The notes: generated by a model from the sequence alone, not told the origin. 6,444 bases of DNA from Atopostipes sp964624875 (GCA_964624875.1 CAZUZA010000067.1:1-6444); one strand, 5' to 3'; counted from the stretch's first letter, positions 1 to 6,325 are shown. Translations and numbers: made by a program.

Positions 1-296
1 AAAGGAATTCCCACAATTGTTAAACAAAAGACGATGCCCAATGTTATTTCTTCGGCAACCATCACAAAACCACCAAGAATTAGCCAGATGATATTTAATA
101 AGAGTGATCCACCACTGTCACTAAATACGATATCCTTGCCAAAAGGAGCGGCTGACATCTTCGCAAATTTAAAACACTGTTTACCAACTGGTATACCGAT
201 AATCGTAATCGACCATAGTATCCCAATTACAATCCATGAAAACCAACTGATAAAGCCTCCTAAAATAAACCATACAATATTTCCAAGTGTTTTCAA
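1..296 (-). CDS. YccF domain-containing membrane protein, 5' part (runs off the left edge)
   Basis: Reading the minus strand from a TTG codon at 296-294 gives 98 complete residues with no stop. The start is supported by AAGGAG at 310-305, 8 nt upstream; no ATG lies in range. The protein opens MKTLGNIVWFILGG, followed by a hydrophobic segment (about 6-36) ending in TIIGIPVGKQCFKFA (31-45). PFGKDIV (51-57) comes next, then a second hydrophobic segment (about 64-98) that again reaches a GIP motif (LTIVGIP, 92-98). Two WxxxGG...T(I/V)xGIP repeats are the hallmark of the YccF (DUF307) family, small membrane proteins of about 120-150 residues whose role is unknown. Roughly 25-40 residues are probably missing beyond position 1. 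The gene lies 97 bp downstream of the aldo/keto reductase on the same strand and may be partly co-transcribed with it. Family assignment is confident; function cannot be inferred. Confidence 0.85.
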   Translation of the reverse strand, partial: MKTLGNIVWFILGGFISWFSWIVIGILWSITIIGIPVGKQCFKFAKMSAAPFGKDIVFSDSGGSLLLNIIWLILGGFVMVAEEITLGIVFCLTIVGIP

Positions 297-304
297 ATGG
301 GTTT

Positions 305-310
305 CTCCTT
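305..310 (-). promoter_or_regulatory. Ribosome binding site fixing the TTG start of the YccF gene
   Basis: AAGGAG on the minus strand ends 8 nt before the TTG at 296-294. It is the only Shine-Dalgarno match near the start of the conserved MKTLGN... sequence, so it supports TTG as the initiation codon. Confidence 0.75.
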
Positions 311-330
311 TCTGTTTTTAATGTAGCCTT

Positions 331-336
331 AGTATA
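331..336 (-). promoter_or_regulatory. Candidate -10 element for the YccF gene
   Basis: TATACT on the minus strand lies 21 bp upstream of the AAGGAG site and 34 bp upstream of the TTG. No recognisable -35 hexamer stands 16-18 bp further upstream and there is no TG extension, so the promoter is weak or only apparent. If it is real, yccF has its own transcript in addition to any read-through from the reductase gene. Confidence 0.35.
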
Positions 337-393
337 GTAGAAACAAAATGAAAGCACATCGGTCTAAATGTTGATTTTTATTGATAAAGTTAT

Positions 394-1248
394 TTAACTA
401 ATCTGTGGTGGTCGCTCATCAACGTTATTCGGAGCTTCAAAATCAGGGTGATGCCATTCTTTTAATGTGTTCATATCTTTTGCATCGATTTCAAAATCAA
501 AAATATTAAAGTTTTCTTCAATACGTTCACGATGAACCGACTTCGTTAAAGGAACAACGCCTAATTGTAAATCAAAACGCAATAGCAATTGTGCGATTGA
601 TTTATTATATTTAGCTAACATCTCTTGGACGAACTTTTCTTCTTTAAGAACCTGTAGTGGTTTTAAAGGCGAGTAGGCTTGAACCACGATATCATGTTTT
701 TCACAATAGTCGCGAATCTCATCTTGGGTGACACCAGGGTGGACTAGTAGTTGATTGACCATAGGTTGAATTCGCGCATTTTCGACAAGGTTTTCTAAGT
801 GTTGAACAGAGAAATTACTCACGCCGATTGCTTTTAGCACACCTTCTTCATATAGTTCTTCAAATGCTCGCCAAGTATCTAAGTTATCCTCTTGCCAACT
901 ATCCTCATGACCTTTTACAACAGGCCAATGAATTAAATAGAGATCTAAATAATCGGTTCCTAATTTTTCTAAGGTTTCTTTGACTTCGCGATACACATTG
1001 TCATAGCCGTGAGCACCATTTCTTAATTTACTCGTAATAAATAACTCTTCTCGAGGAAAGCCACTTTCTTTTAGGCCTTTTCCAACAAGCTCTTCGTTTT
1101 GATAAGCAGCAGCACCATCGATATGACGAAAGCCAACTTCAATAGCATCTGTCACGCCAGTAATCACTTCTGATGGATTTGTATTTTGCCACATACCATA
1201 ACCTAAAGCAGGCATTTGTAGACCATTTCTTAATGTATAATTTTTCAT
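394..1248 (-). CDS. Aldo/keto reductase (AKR5-like, NADPH-dependent)
   Basis: This is a 284-residue cytoplasmic oxidoreductase, full length for the family, that should reduce aldehydes or ketones with NADPH in a TIM barrel. The catalytic tetrad is visible: Asp44 and Tyr49 in GFRHIDGAAAYQNE, Lys74 in ITSKLRN, and His107 in LDLYLIHWP. Also present are GVSNF (142-146), the barrel motif PMVNQ (162-166), QAYSPL (190-195), and the cofactor-binding stretch TKSVHRERIEEN (235-246) with Lys236, Ser237 and Arg242. The closest well-known relatives are lactic-acid-bacterial proteins annotated as 2,5-diketo-D-gluconate reductase or glyoxal/methylglyoxal reductase. That substrate label is not established by sequence, so I give no symbol. 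The frame extends 11 codons upstream to another ATG, but AAAGGAG lies inside that extension, 9 nt before the ATG at 1248, and the conserved protein begins MKNYTLRNG. It is transcribed divergently from the ABC exporter. Confidence 0.93.
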   Translation of the reverse strand: MKNYTLRNGLQMPALGYGMWQNTNPSEVITGVTDAIEVGFRHIDGAAAYQNEELVGKGLKESGFPREELFITSKLRNGAHGYDNVYREVKETLEKLGTDYLDLYLIHWPVVKGHEDSWQEDNLDTWRAFEELYEEGVLKAIGVSNFSVQHLENLVENARIQPMVNQLLVHPGVTQDEIRDYCEKHDIVVQAYSPLKPLQVLKEEKFVQEMLAKYNKSIAQLLLRFDLQLGVVPLTKSVHRERIEENFNIFDFEIDAKDMNTLKEWHHPDFEAPNNVDERPPQIS

Positions 1249-1257
1249 AAAAACATT

Positions 1258-1264
1258 CTCCTTT
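1258..1264 (-). promoter_or_regulatory. Ribosome binding site fixing the reductase start
   Basis: AAAGGAG on the minus strand ends 9 nt before the ATG at 1248-1246. It sits inside the longer possible reading frame starting at 1281, which argues against that longer start. Confidence 0.85.
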
Positions 1265-1286
1265 AGCCACTTTTTGTTCATAGTTC

Positions 1287-1315
1287 ATTGTAGCAAATAA
1301 TATGAAAAAGGTAGA
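1287..1315 (-). promoter_or_regulatory. Extended -10 promoter of the aldo/keto reductase gene
   Basis: On the minus strand an extended -10 reads TGC-TACAAT (1295-1287). A poor -35 match, TCTACC (1315-1310), lies 17 bp upstream. The TG extension can make up for a poor -35. Transcription would start near 1280, leaving a leader of about 30 nt before the ATG. That start point also lies downstream of most or all of the alternative upstream ATG at 1281. Confidence 0.6.
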
Positions 1316-1349
1316 GTAGAGAACCTTATGGGTTTCTTATTCAGTGATG

Positions 1350-1364
1350 AATCAGCCACTGATT
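1350..1364. repeat. Short perfect dyad AATCAG-CCA-CTGATT
   Basis: Two 6-bp arms, AATCAG (1350-1355) and CTGATT (1359-1364), are separated by 3 bp. The dyad is about 58 bp upstream of the reductase -10 element, a position suited to an activator or an upstream repressor site. There is no U-tract immediately after it on either strand, so it is not a terminator. An element this short could arise by chance in AT-rich DNA. Confidence 0.35.
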
Positions 1365-1434
1365 TTCTTGTACATATTGATCAGAATAAGTATAGTGAGT
1401 GTTTTTTTAAAAGAAGCCTAACATTCGCCAGGTT

Positions 1435-1462
1435 TTAACACTAAATAGTATTTGTTTATGTT
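1435..1462 (+). promoter_or_regulatory. Candidate upstream promoter for the ABC exporter
   Basis: TTAACA (1435-1440), five of six matches to the -35 consensus, is followed after 16 bp by TATGTT (1457-1462), four of six matches to the -10 consensus. Used as a promoter, it would give a leader of about 130 nt before the ATG at 1603. The match is moderate and unproven. Confidence 0.3.
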
Positions 1463-1531
1463 ATATTCCTTCCTATTTAGTCGGTTGTTTTAAAATTTTT
1501 CTTCATAAAAACACAAAATATTCAAATCTCG

Positions 1532-1560
1532 TTAATACATCAGGCCTGTTTGTATGTTAT
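1532..1560 (+). promoter_or_regulatory. Candidate proximal promoter/operator of the ABC exporter
   Basis: TTAATA (1532-1537) and TGTTAT (1555-1560) are each four of six matches to the -35 and -10 consensus, with 17 bp between them. Almost the whole spacer is a dyad: ATACA (1535-1539) and TGTAT (1551-1555) flank the 8-bp palindrome CAGGCCTG (1541-1548), a GC-rich island in very AT-rich surroundings. A weak promoter with a palindrome in its spacer suggests a regulated promoter. The -10 lies 42 bp before the ATG at 1603. The palindrome is certain; its regulatory role is inferred. Confidence 0.35.
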
Positions 1561-1584
1561 TCTTGTTAGGATAGTTTATTTTTG

Positions 1585-1593
1585 AAAAAGGAG
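1585..1593 (+). promoter_or_regulatory. Ribosome binding site fixing the ABC exporter start
   Basis: AAAAAGGAG ends 9 nt before the ATG at 1603. The TTG at 1582 lies before the site and the ATG at 1597 is only 3 nt after it, so both are poorer starts. Residue 1 at 1603 also gives the usual ABC opening, MLQIKNITKTY. Confidence 0.85.
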
Positions 1594-1602
1594 TACATGA
1601 TT

Positions 1603-4320
1603 ATGCTACAGATTAAAAATATTACTAAAACTTATGACACGGGAGCATTACAACAGAGAGCTCTTGATGGGGTTAGTTTTAATTTAAGAAAAAATGAATT
1701 TGTGTCTGTTTTAGGGCACAGTGGTTCTGGTAAAACAACCCTTTTAAATATTATTGGGGGACTTGACCGTTATGACACAGGAGACATCGTCATTAATGAT
1801 ATCTCTACAAAAGAATATACGGACCGCGATTGGGATTCTTATCGTAACCATTCGGTAGGCTTTGTGTTTCAAAGTTATAACCTCATTCCACACCAGTCTG
1901 TGTTATCAAACGTTGAGCTTGCTCTAACGATTTCAGGCATTTCACCAAAAGAGAGAAAAGAAAGAGCCGCTATAGCGTTGGAAGAAGTGGGCTTGAAGGA
2001 TCACCTACATAAGCGTCCGAACCAATTATCGGGTGGACAGATGCAGCGAGTGGCGATTGCGCGTGCGTTAGTGAATGAGCCGGATATTTTACTAGCGGAT
2101 GAGCCGACAGGTGCTTTGGATACAGAGACGAGCACGCAGATTATGGATTTACTGAAGCGTGTGGCAGAAGACCGTCTTGTTGTGATGGTGACACATAACC
2201 CTGAATTGGCTGAGGAATATTCGAGTCGTATTATTGAGTTGAGAGATGGCGAGATTATTTCGGATACGAATCCATTGAATATTGATGATCCGGATGCAGT
2301 GGAATCGACGCATAAAAATATGGGGAAAGCGTCAATGTCATTTTTAACGGCTTTATCGTTAAGTTTTAATAACTTAAGCTCGAAAAAAGCGCGTACGTTT
2401 TTAACAGCCTTTGCGGGATCGATTGGAATTATCGGGATTGCTTTGATTTTATCGTTATCAACGGGTGTGAATGATTATATTGACAACATCCAAGAGGACA
2501 CGATGTCGGCTTATCCAATTACAATCGAGGAACAGTCGATTGACTTAGATAGTTTGATGAACGTTCAAGATGAGTCGTTTCAACAAGATGACGAGACGAC
2601 AAATGAAGCGTTAGATGCCGTTTATTCAAATACGATGTCGTTAGAGTTGATTAGTAGTACAACGTCGACATTACGTGAAAATAATTTAACGTCTTTTAAA
2701 GAGTATTTAGATGACCCATCAAATAATATTCAGCCATATATAGGTTCGAATGGTGTTGTTTATTCTTATGCTGTGAATTTTGATTTATTCGCTTATGATG
2801 AAGACGACACATTTTTGAACACGGATGGCAGTACGTTTTCAAAGGATGATTCATCGGGTATTGCGGGCTTCCAGCCACCATCGAGTCCATTAATGCCGAC
2901 ACAAACGAATATTAGTGAGCTAATTCCGGGAGTAAATGGCAATTTAATTAGTCCAGTTGTGACAGACAACTATGAAGTTTTACATGGTGCGTGGCCAGAA
3001 GAATTTGACGAACTTGTTTTAAGAGTTAATCAGAATAATGAAATCGATATGACCGTTCTTTACCAGCTAGGTATTTTTCCAGCTGAAGAGTATGAAGAGA
3101 TTTTAAACCAAATTGATAATGGTGAAGAAGTTGAGTTAGAACAGCGTGAAATTAGCTATGAAGACTTAGTGGATATGACTTTTTATTTATTGCCAGCGAG
3201 CGATTATTTCGTTGAAGATGAGAATGGTTACTTCGAAAACATTTCAGAAGATGACTTGTTTGTTGAAGACTTAGTGGAAGAACAAGCGATTGAAATGAAA
3301 GTTACAGGTATTGTTCGTGCGTTAGGCGATGCTACAACAGCGGCTATTACAACACCTGTTGCGTATACGAGTGCTTTGACAGCACACTTAATTGATCATA
3401 CGAATGCGAGTGACGTTGTCCAAGCACAAGAAGCTTCACCAGAAGTGAACGTGTTAAATGGTATGCGTTTTGAAACAGAGAATGATGAACAAAAGATTGA
3501 AGATACACGTGAATATCTAGAGAGCTTTACGATTAGTGAAAAAGCTGACTTTGTCCGTTCGATGCAAGATAGTAATGCAGAAGCGGGGCCAATGCCTGGT
3601 TCAGCTCCACAAATGACGGAAGAACAATTAGCGGCTGGCTTTGATAGCTTAATAGCTGATTTAGATTCAGATACGTTATTAAGTATTTATGATACATCGA
3701 TTTCAACTGGAAGCTATGATGACAATATGAAAGCATTTGGTGTGGTTAGTTTAGATGCACCATCTTCAATCAGCATTTATGCTGATAACTTTGAAGATAA
3801 AGATGCCATCTCAGCTGAAATTGAAGCGTACAATACGACAGTAGATGAAGAAGAACAGATTACGTACGCCGACTTTGCGGGCTTAATCATGTCATCGGTA
3901 ACGGAAATCATTAACGTGATTACGTATGTATTGATCGCCTTCGTAAGTGTTTCCTTAGTCGTTTCGTCAATTATGATTGGGATTATCACATATATTTCAG
4001 TACTGGAACGTACGAAAGAAATTGGTATCCTGCGAGCGATTGGTGCTTCAAAAGGAAATATTTCAACCGTGTTTAATGCGGAAACGATTATTATCGGTTT
4101 ATTCTCAGGGTTACTAGGAGTGGGCTTAACTTACTTGATGCACATTCCATTAAATATGATTCTGGATAGTTTATTCGGTGCCGGTGTTCGTGCCAGCTTA
4201 ACGCTAAATAGTGCGTCTATCTTAGTTATTTTAAGTGTCGTGTTATCCTTTGTTGCGGGCTTGATTCCTTCGAAACAAGCGTCTGAAAAAGATCCAGTAG
4301 ATGCATTAAGAACAGAATAA
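1603..4320 (+). CDS. MacB/FtsX-type ABC transporter, ATPase fused to permease, with a very large extracellular domain
   Basis: This 905-residue protein is a half-transporter, expected to work as a dimer in the cytoplasmic membrane. The N-terminal ATPase (about 1-225) has Walker A GHSGSGKT (38-45), Q-loop Gln90, signature LSGGQ (142-146), Walker B DILLADEP (161-168), D-loop ALD (171-173) and H-loop His198. A linker leads to TM1 (about 264-288), then an acidic external domain (about 289-765). TM2 (766-797) precedes the FtsX/MacB motif ERTKEIGILRAIGAS (802-816), followed by TM3 (about 826-850) and TM4 (about 868-889). The tail PSKQASEKDPVDALRTE is typical of MacB permeases. Family members are mechanotransmission-type machines that act on substrates outside the membrane, such as peptides, antibiotics or lipoproteins; the substrate here is unknown. 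E. coli MacB has the same order in 648 residues, so the excess lies in the external domain. The protein contains no cysteine. No MacA-like partner or two-component system adjoins it. The long frame is intact. Confidence 0.93.
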   Translation: MLQIKNITKTYDTGALQQRALDGVSFNLRKNEFVSVLGHSGSGKTTLLNIIGGLDRYDTGDIVINDISTKEYTDRDWDSYRNHSVGFVFQSYNLIPHQSVLSNVELALTISGISPKERKERAAIALEEVGLKDHLHKRPNQLSGGQMQRVAIARALVNEPDILLADEPTGALDTETSTQIMDLLKRVAEDRLVVMVTHNPELAEEYSSRIIELRDGEIISDTNPLNIDDPDAVESTHKNMGKASMSFLTALSLSFNNLSSKKARTFLTAFAGSIGIIGIALILSLSTGVNDYIDNIQEDTMSAYPITIEEQSIDLDSLMNVQDESFQQDDETTNEALDAVYSNTMSLELISSTTSTLRENNLTSFKEYLDDPSNNIQPYIGSNGVVYSYAVNFDLFAYDEDDTFLNTDGSTFSKDDSSGIAGFQPPSSPLMPTQTNISELIPGVNGNLISPVVTDNYEVLHGAWPEEFDELVLRVNQNNEIDMTVLYQLGIFPAEEYEEILNQIDNGEEVELEQREISYEDLVDMTFYLLPASDYFVEDENGYFENISEDDLFVEDLVEEQAIEMKVTGIVRALGDATTAAITTPVAYTSALTAHLIDHTNASDVVQAQEASPEVNVLNGMRFETENDEQKIEDTREYLESFTISEKADFVRSMQDSNAEAGPMPGSAPQMTEEQLAAGFDSLIADLDSDTLLSIYDTSISTGSYDDNMKAFGVVSLDAPSSISIYADNFEDKDAISAEIEAYNTTVDEEEQITYADFAGLIMSSVTEIINVITYVLIAFVSVSLVVSSIMIGIITYISVLERTKEIGILRAIGASKGNISTVFNAETIIIGLFSGLLGVGLTYLMHIPLNMILDSLFGAGVRASLTLNSASILVILSVVLSFVAGLIPSKQASEKDPVDALRTE

Positions 4321-4330
4321 TAATATTTAG

Positions 4331-4365
4331 AAAAGTCTCGCCTTGAATCAAGGTGAGACTTTTTT
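4331..4365 (+). terminator. Factor-independent terminator of the ABC exporter gene
   Basis: GTCTCGCCTTG (4335-4345) pairs with CAAGGTGAGAC (4349-4359). This gives an 11-bp stem with one G-U pair and a 3-nt AAT loop. Six Ts follow (4360-4365) and four As precede it (4331-4334). It begins 10 nt after the stop codon. The A-run before the stem gives only a short T-run on the other strand, so it is mainly a plus-strand terminator. Confidence 0.9.
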
Positions 4366-4378
4366 CGTCGCGAAAAAC

Positions 4379-4501
4379 AAATATATTCACCAAAACGAAT
4401 TTTAAACCATGGGGTAAATTCAAATATTGTCTAAAACAAAAATAAACCCATATTTTAAAAAAATATATTCACCAAAATGAATTTAAACCCATATTTCCCA
4501 A
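4379..4501. repeat. Three-unit imperfect tandem repeat, 41-bp period
   Basis: The units are 4379-4419, 4420-4460 and 4461-4501. Units 1 and 3 share AAATATATTCACCAAAA exactly, then one C/T difference, then GAATTT, and both continue into AAACC...AT with a one-base offset. Units 2 and 3 share AAACCCATATTT at exactly 41 bp spacing (4444-4455 and 4485-4496) and agree at 28 of 41 positions by my count. The array is noncoding and lies between the exporter terminator and the peptidase promoter. Its role is unknown. At four helical turns per unit, equivalent bases face the same side of the DNA. Confidence 0.75.
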
Positions 4502-4560
4502 TTATATCATCCTCAGCTCACATAAGACGTGACTTTTTTCATTTCACAATAAGTTTTATA

Positions 4561-4576
4561 CCTTCAAATTTGAGGG
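4561..4576. promoter_or_regulatory. Palindromic candidate operator at the peptidase promoter
   Basis: CCTTCAAATTTGAGGG is a dyad with 7 of 8 complementary pairs; the remaining pair is T opposite G. Its core TCAAATTTGA (4564-4573) is perfect. It covers the -35 position of the promoter whose -10 is at 4584-4589, where a bound repressor would block RNA polymerase. The sequence is seen directly; the regulator is unknown, and it is not a CodY box or a CcpA cre site that I recognise. Confidence 0.5.
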
Positions 4577-4589
4577 CATGTGCTATACT
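4561..4589 (+). promoter_or_regulatory. Extended -10 promoter of the M3 peptidase gene
   Basis: TGC-TATACT (4581-4589) is a strong extended -10 with five of six matches plus the TG dinucleotide. The -35 position (about 4561-4566, CCTTCA) is a poor match, as is common for extended -10 promoters, and is occupied by the palindrome at 4561-4576. Transcription should start near 4596, leaving a leader of about 23 nt that contains the AGGAGG. Confidence 0.7.
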
Positions 4590-4606
4590 AAAAGACAAAT
4601 ATGTCT

Positions 4607-4612
4607 AGGAGG
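4607..4612 (+). promoter_or_regulatory. Ribosome binding site fixing the peptidase start
   Basis: A perfect AGGAGG ends 6 nt before the ATG at 4619. The in-frame ATG at 4601 lies before this site and would place it inside the coding region, so that longer start is rejected. Confidence 0.92.
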
Positions 4613-4618
4613 AACACC

Positions 4619-6316
4619 ATGAAATTTGCAGATTATACTTATGAAAGACCGGACTATGAACTGTACAAAAAAGATTATTTACAACTTGTAGATACGCTGA
4701 AAGAAGCGCAATCGCTAGATGAAGTCAAAGAGGTAATTGACAGCATTTCAGAATTAACGTCATCGTTAGATACAATGGGGACGCTAGCTTCCATTCGTTA
4801 TTCTATAGACACAAAAGATGCGTTTTACAGCGAGGAAGACAACTACTGGAACGAATACTCGCCGTATTACCAGGAGCTCAGCACGACCTACTACAAGGCC
4901 GTCATGGACTCGCCTTACTTAGAGGAACTGCAGGCATTTTACCCAAGAACCTACTTCCAAAATATGCAGTATGAGTTAGATTCGTTCGATTCGTCGGTCA
5001 TTGATTTACTGCAAAAAGAAAACCAATTGAGTAGTGAATACCAAAAACTTTTGGCTTCGGCTGAAATAGAATTCGATAGTAAAAAGTTAACGCTATCGCA
5101 GTTTGGACCCTACTTGCAATCAACGGATCGTGAAGTGAGAAAAGCAGCGACAGAAGCACACTTGAGTTTCTTTAAAGAGCATGAAGATAAAATCGATGGC
5201 ATCTATGATGAAATGGTAACCGTCAGAGATACGATTGCGAAGAAGCTAGGCTACAAGGATTTCGTAGAGCTTGGTTATGTGCGTATGAAACGCTTTGACT
5301 ACAACCGAGAAGATGTCGAAATTTATCGTAAGCAAGTCCTTGAGTATGTGGTGCCATTAACGGAAAAACTTTCGCAAAGACAAGCGCAGCGTATTGGAAT
5401 TGACGATATGAAGCACTATGATACGGCCTTACAATTTTTAGATGGAAACCCTGTTCCTCAAGGAGACCCAGATTATATTATTGAAAATGGACGTAAAATG
5501 TATCATGAGTTAAGTGAAGAAACGGCTGAATTTATTGATTTCATGTTTGATAAAGAATTAGTCGACTTATTGTCAAAAGAAGGTAAAGCTGGTGGAGGAT
5601 ACTGTACGTATATTCCAGATTACCAATCACCATTTATCTTTGCGAACTTTAACGGGACTTCAGGCGATATTGATGTCTTAACTCATGAAGCAGGGCATGC
5701 TTTCCAAGTTTACGAATCGCGCTGGGTGAAACAACCAGAAATCGTATTCCCAACGTATGAAACATGTGAAATTCACTCAATGAGTATGGAATTCTTTACA
5801 TACCCATGGATGGAATTATTCTTTAAAGAGCAAACCGATAAATACAAGTTTGACCACTTAAGTGGTACGGTTCATTTCTTACCATATGGTGTTTTAGTGG
5901 ATCATTTCCAACATGAAGTGTATGAAAATCCAGAGTGGTCACCAGCCGAAAGGAAGGCAGCTTGGCGTAAACTGGAGAAACAATATATTCCACATCGCGA
6001 TTATTCTGAAGAGGCCTTCTTAGACCAAGGAACGTACTGGTATCGTCAAGGGCATATCTTTGGTTCGCCATTTTACTATATTGACTACACGTTAGCGCAA
6101 GTGATTGCCTTACAATTTTGGAAACGTGCTATTGTCGATGAAGATGCAACGGCTTGGGATGACTATATGGAAATCTGTAAAGCTGGTGGAACGAAGAGTT
6201 TCTTAGAAACAGTAGAAATCGCGCACTTACGCTCACCATTTGAAAAAGGCTCATTAGCGGATGTTATTCAAACCATTGATGAAACATTAGCAGCCGTCGA
6301 TGACGCAAGTCTATAA
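4619..6316 (+). CDS. M3-family zinc oligoendopeptidase (non-PepF clade)
   Basis: This 565-residue cytoplasmic metallopeptidase should cleave short oligopeptides, for example those brought in by peptide transporters. The zinc site is HEAGH (356-360): His356 and His360 bind zinc and Glu357 is the general base. The third ligand is probably Glu384 in ETCEIHSMSMEF, at the spacing expected for the thimet-oligopeptidase family. Further M3 marks are FANFNGTSGDIDVLTHEAGHAFQ around the site, LPYGVLVDHFQHEVY (421-435), which carries the substrate-side His and Tyr, and YIDYTLAQVIALQFW (487-501). The N-terminal part (about 1-200) is helical and has no signal peptide. The opening MKFADYTYERPDYE and the length fit the M3 group that is related to, but separate from, lactococcal PepF (about 600 residues), so I do not use the symbol pepF. 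The gene has its own promoter and terminator and appears monocistronic. All catalytic residues are present and the frame is intact. Confidence 0.93.
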   Translation: MKFADYTYERPDYELYKKDYLQLVDTLKEAQSLDEVKEVIDSISELTSSLDTMGTLASIRYSIDTKDAFYSEEDNYWNEYSPYYQELSTTYYKAVMDSPYLEELQAFYPRTYFQNMQYELDSFDSSVIDLLQKENQLSSEYQKLLASAEIEFDSKKLTLSQFGPYLQSTDREVRKAATEAHLSFFKEHEDKIDGIYDEMVTVRDTIAKKLGYKDFVELGYVRMKRFDYNREDVEIYRKQVLEYVVPLTEKLSQRQAQRIGIDDMKHYDTALQFLDGNPVPQGDPDYIIENGRKMYHELSEETAEFIDFMFDKELVDLLSKEGKAGGGYCTYIPDYQSPFIFANFNGTSGDIDVLTHEAGHAFQVYESRWVKQPEIVFPTYETCEIHSMSMEFFTYPWMELFFKEQTDKYKFDHLSGTVHFLPYGVLVDHFQHEVYENPEWSPAERKAAWRKLEKQYIPHRDYSEEAFLDQGTYWYRQGHIFGSPFYYIDYTLAQVIALQFWKRAIVDEDATAWDDYMEICKAGGTKSFLETVEIAHLRSPFEKGSLADVIQTIDETLAAVDDASL

Positions 6317-6325
6317 TATCGTTCA

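Larger units (their letters stand above)
1249..1602. other. Divergent intergenic region between reductase and ABC exporter
   Basis: This 354-bp AT-rich stretch lies between two divergent start codons. On the reductase side it holds the ribosome binding site and extended -10 promoter of that gene. The middle has a short dyad at 1350-1364 and no convincing gene. The exporter side has a dyad centred on CAGGCCTG (1535-1555), two weak candidate promoters, and the ribosome binding site at 1585-1593. No RNA gene, riboswitch or mobile-element end was recognised. Confidence 0.7.

Noticed and set aside
34..321. Plus-strand open frame of 95 codons
   Set aside because: It is antisense to the YccF gene, has no ribosome binding site, and its product has no recognisable family features. 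Its openness comes from the codon pattern of the minus-strand membrane protein.
1249..1281. Eleven extra N-terminal codons for the reductase (MNKKWLKENVF)
   Set aside because: They contain the ribosome binding site of the ATG at 1248, no Shine-Dalgarno precedes 1281, and the predicted transcription start lies at about the same place.
1347..1421. Small plus-strand frame encoding a 24-residue hydrophobic peptide (MNQPLIFLYILIRISIV...)
   Set aside because: It looks like a possible small membrane peptide, but no Shine-Dalgarno precedes the ATG, no promoter is evident, and an AT-rich intergenic frame of this length is expected by chance.
2696..2902. Minus-strand open frames inside the exporter gene (also 3533-3736, 3777-3989 and 4226-4423)
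   Set aside because: They lie antisense to an intact, well-recognised coding region; no ribosome binding sites or family features were seen.
4361..4377. Hairpin TTTTTCG/CGAAAAA after the exporter terminator
   Set aside because: It is mostly A-T pairs, overlaps the T-tract of the real terminator, and no separate role is apparent.
4518..4539. Possible second terminator (TCAC...GTGA followed by six Ts)
   Set aside because: The stem is only 4 bp and too weak. The shared GACTTTTTTC with the terminator at 4331-4365 may be chance or a remnant of duplication.
4601..4618. Six extra N-terminal codons for the peptidase (MSRRNT)
   Set aside because: The codons spell out the AGGAGG ribosome binding site of the ATG at 4619; the family start MKFxDYxYERP is at 4619.
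5823..6071. Minus-strand open frame inside the peptidase gene
   Set aside because: It is antisense to conserved M3 peptidase sequence and has no family features of its own.
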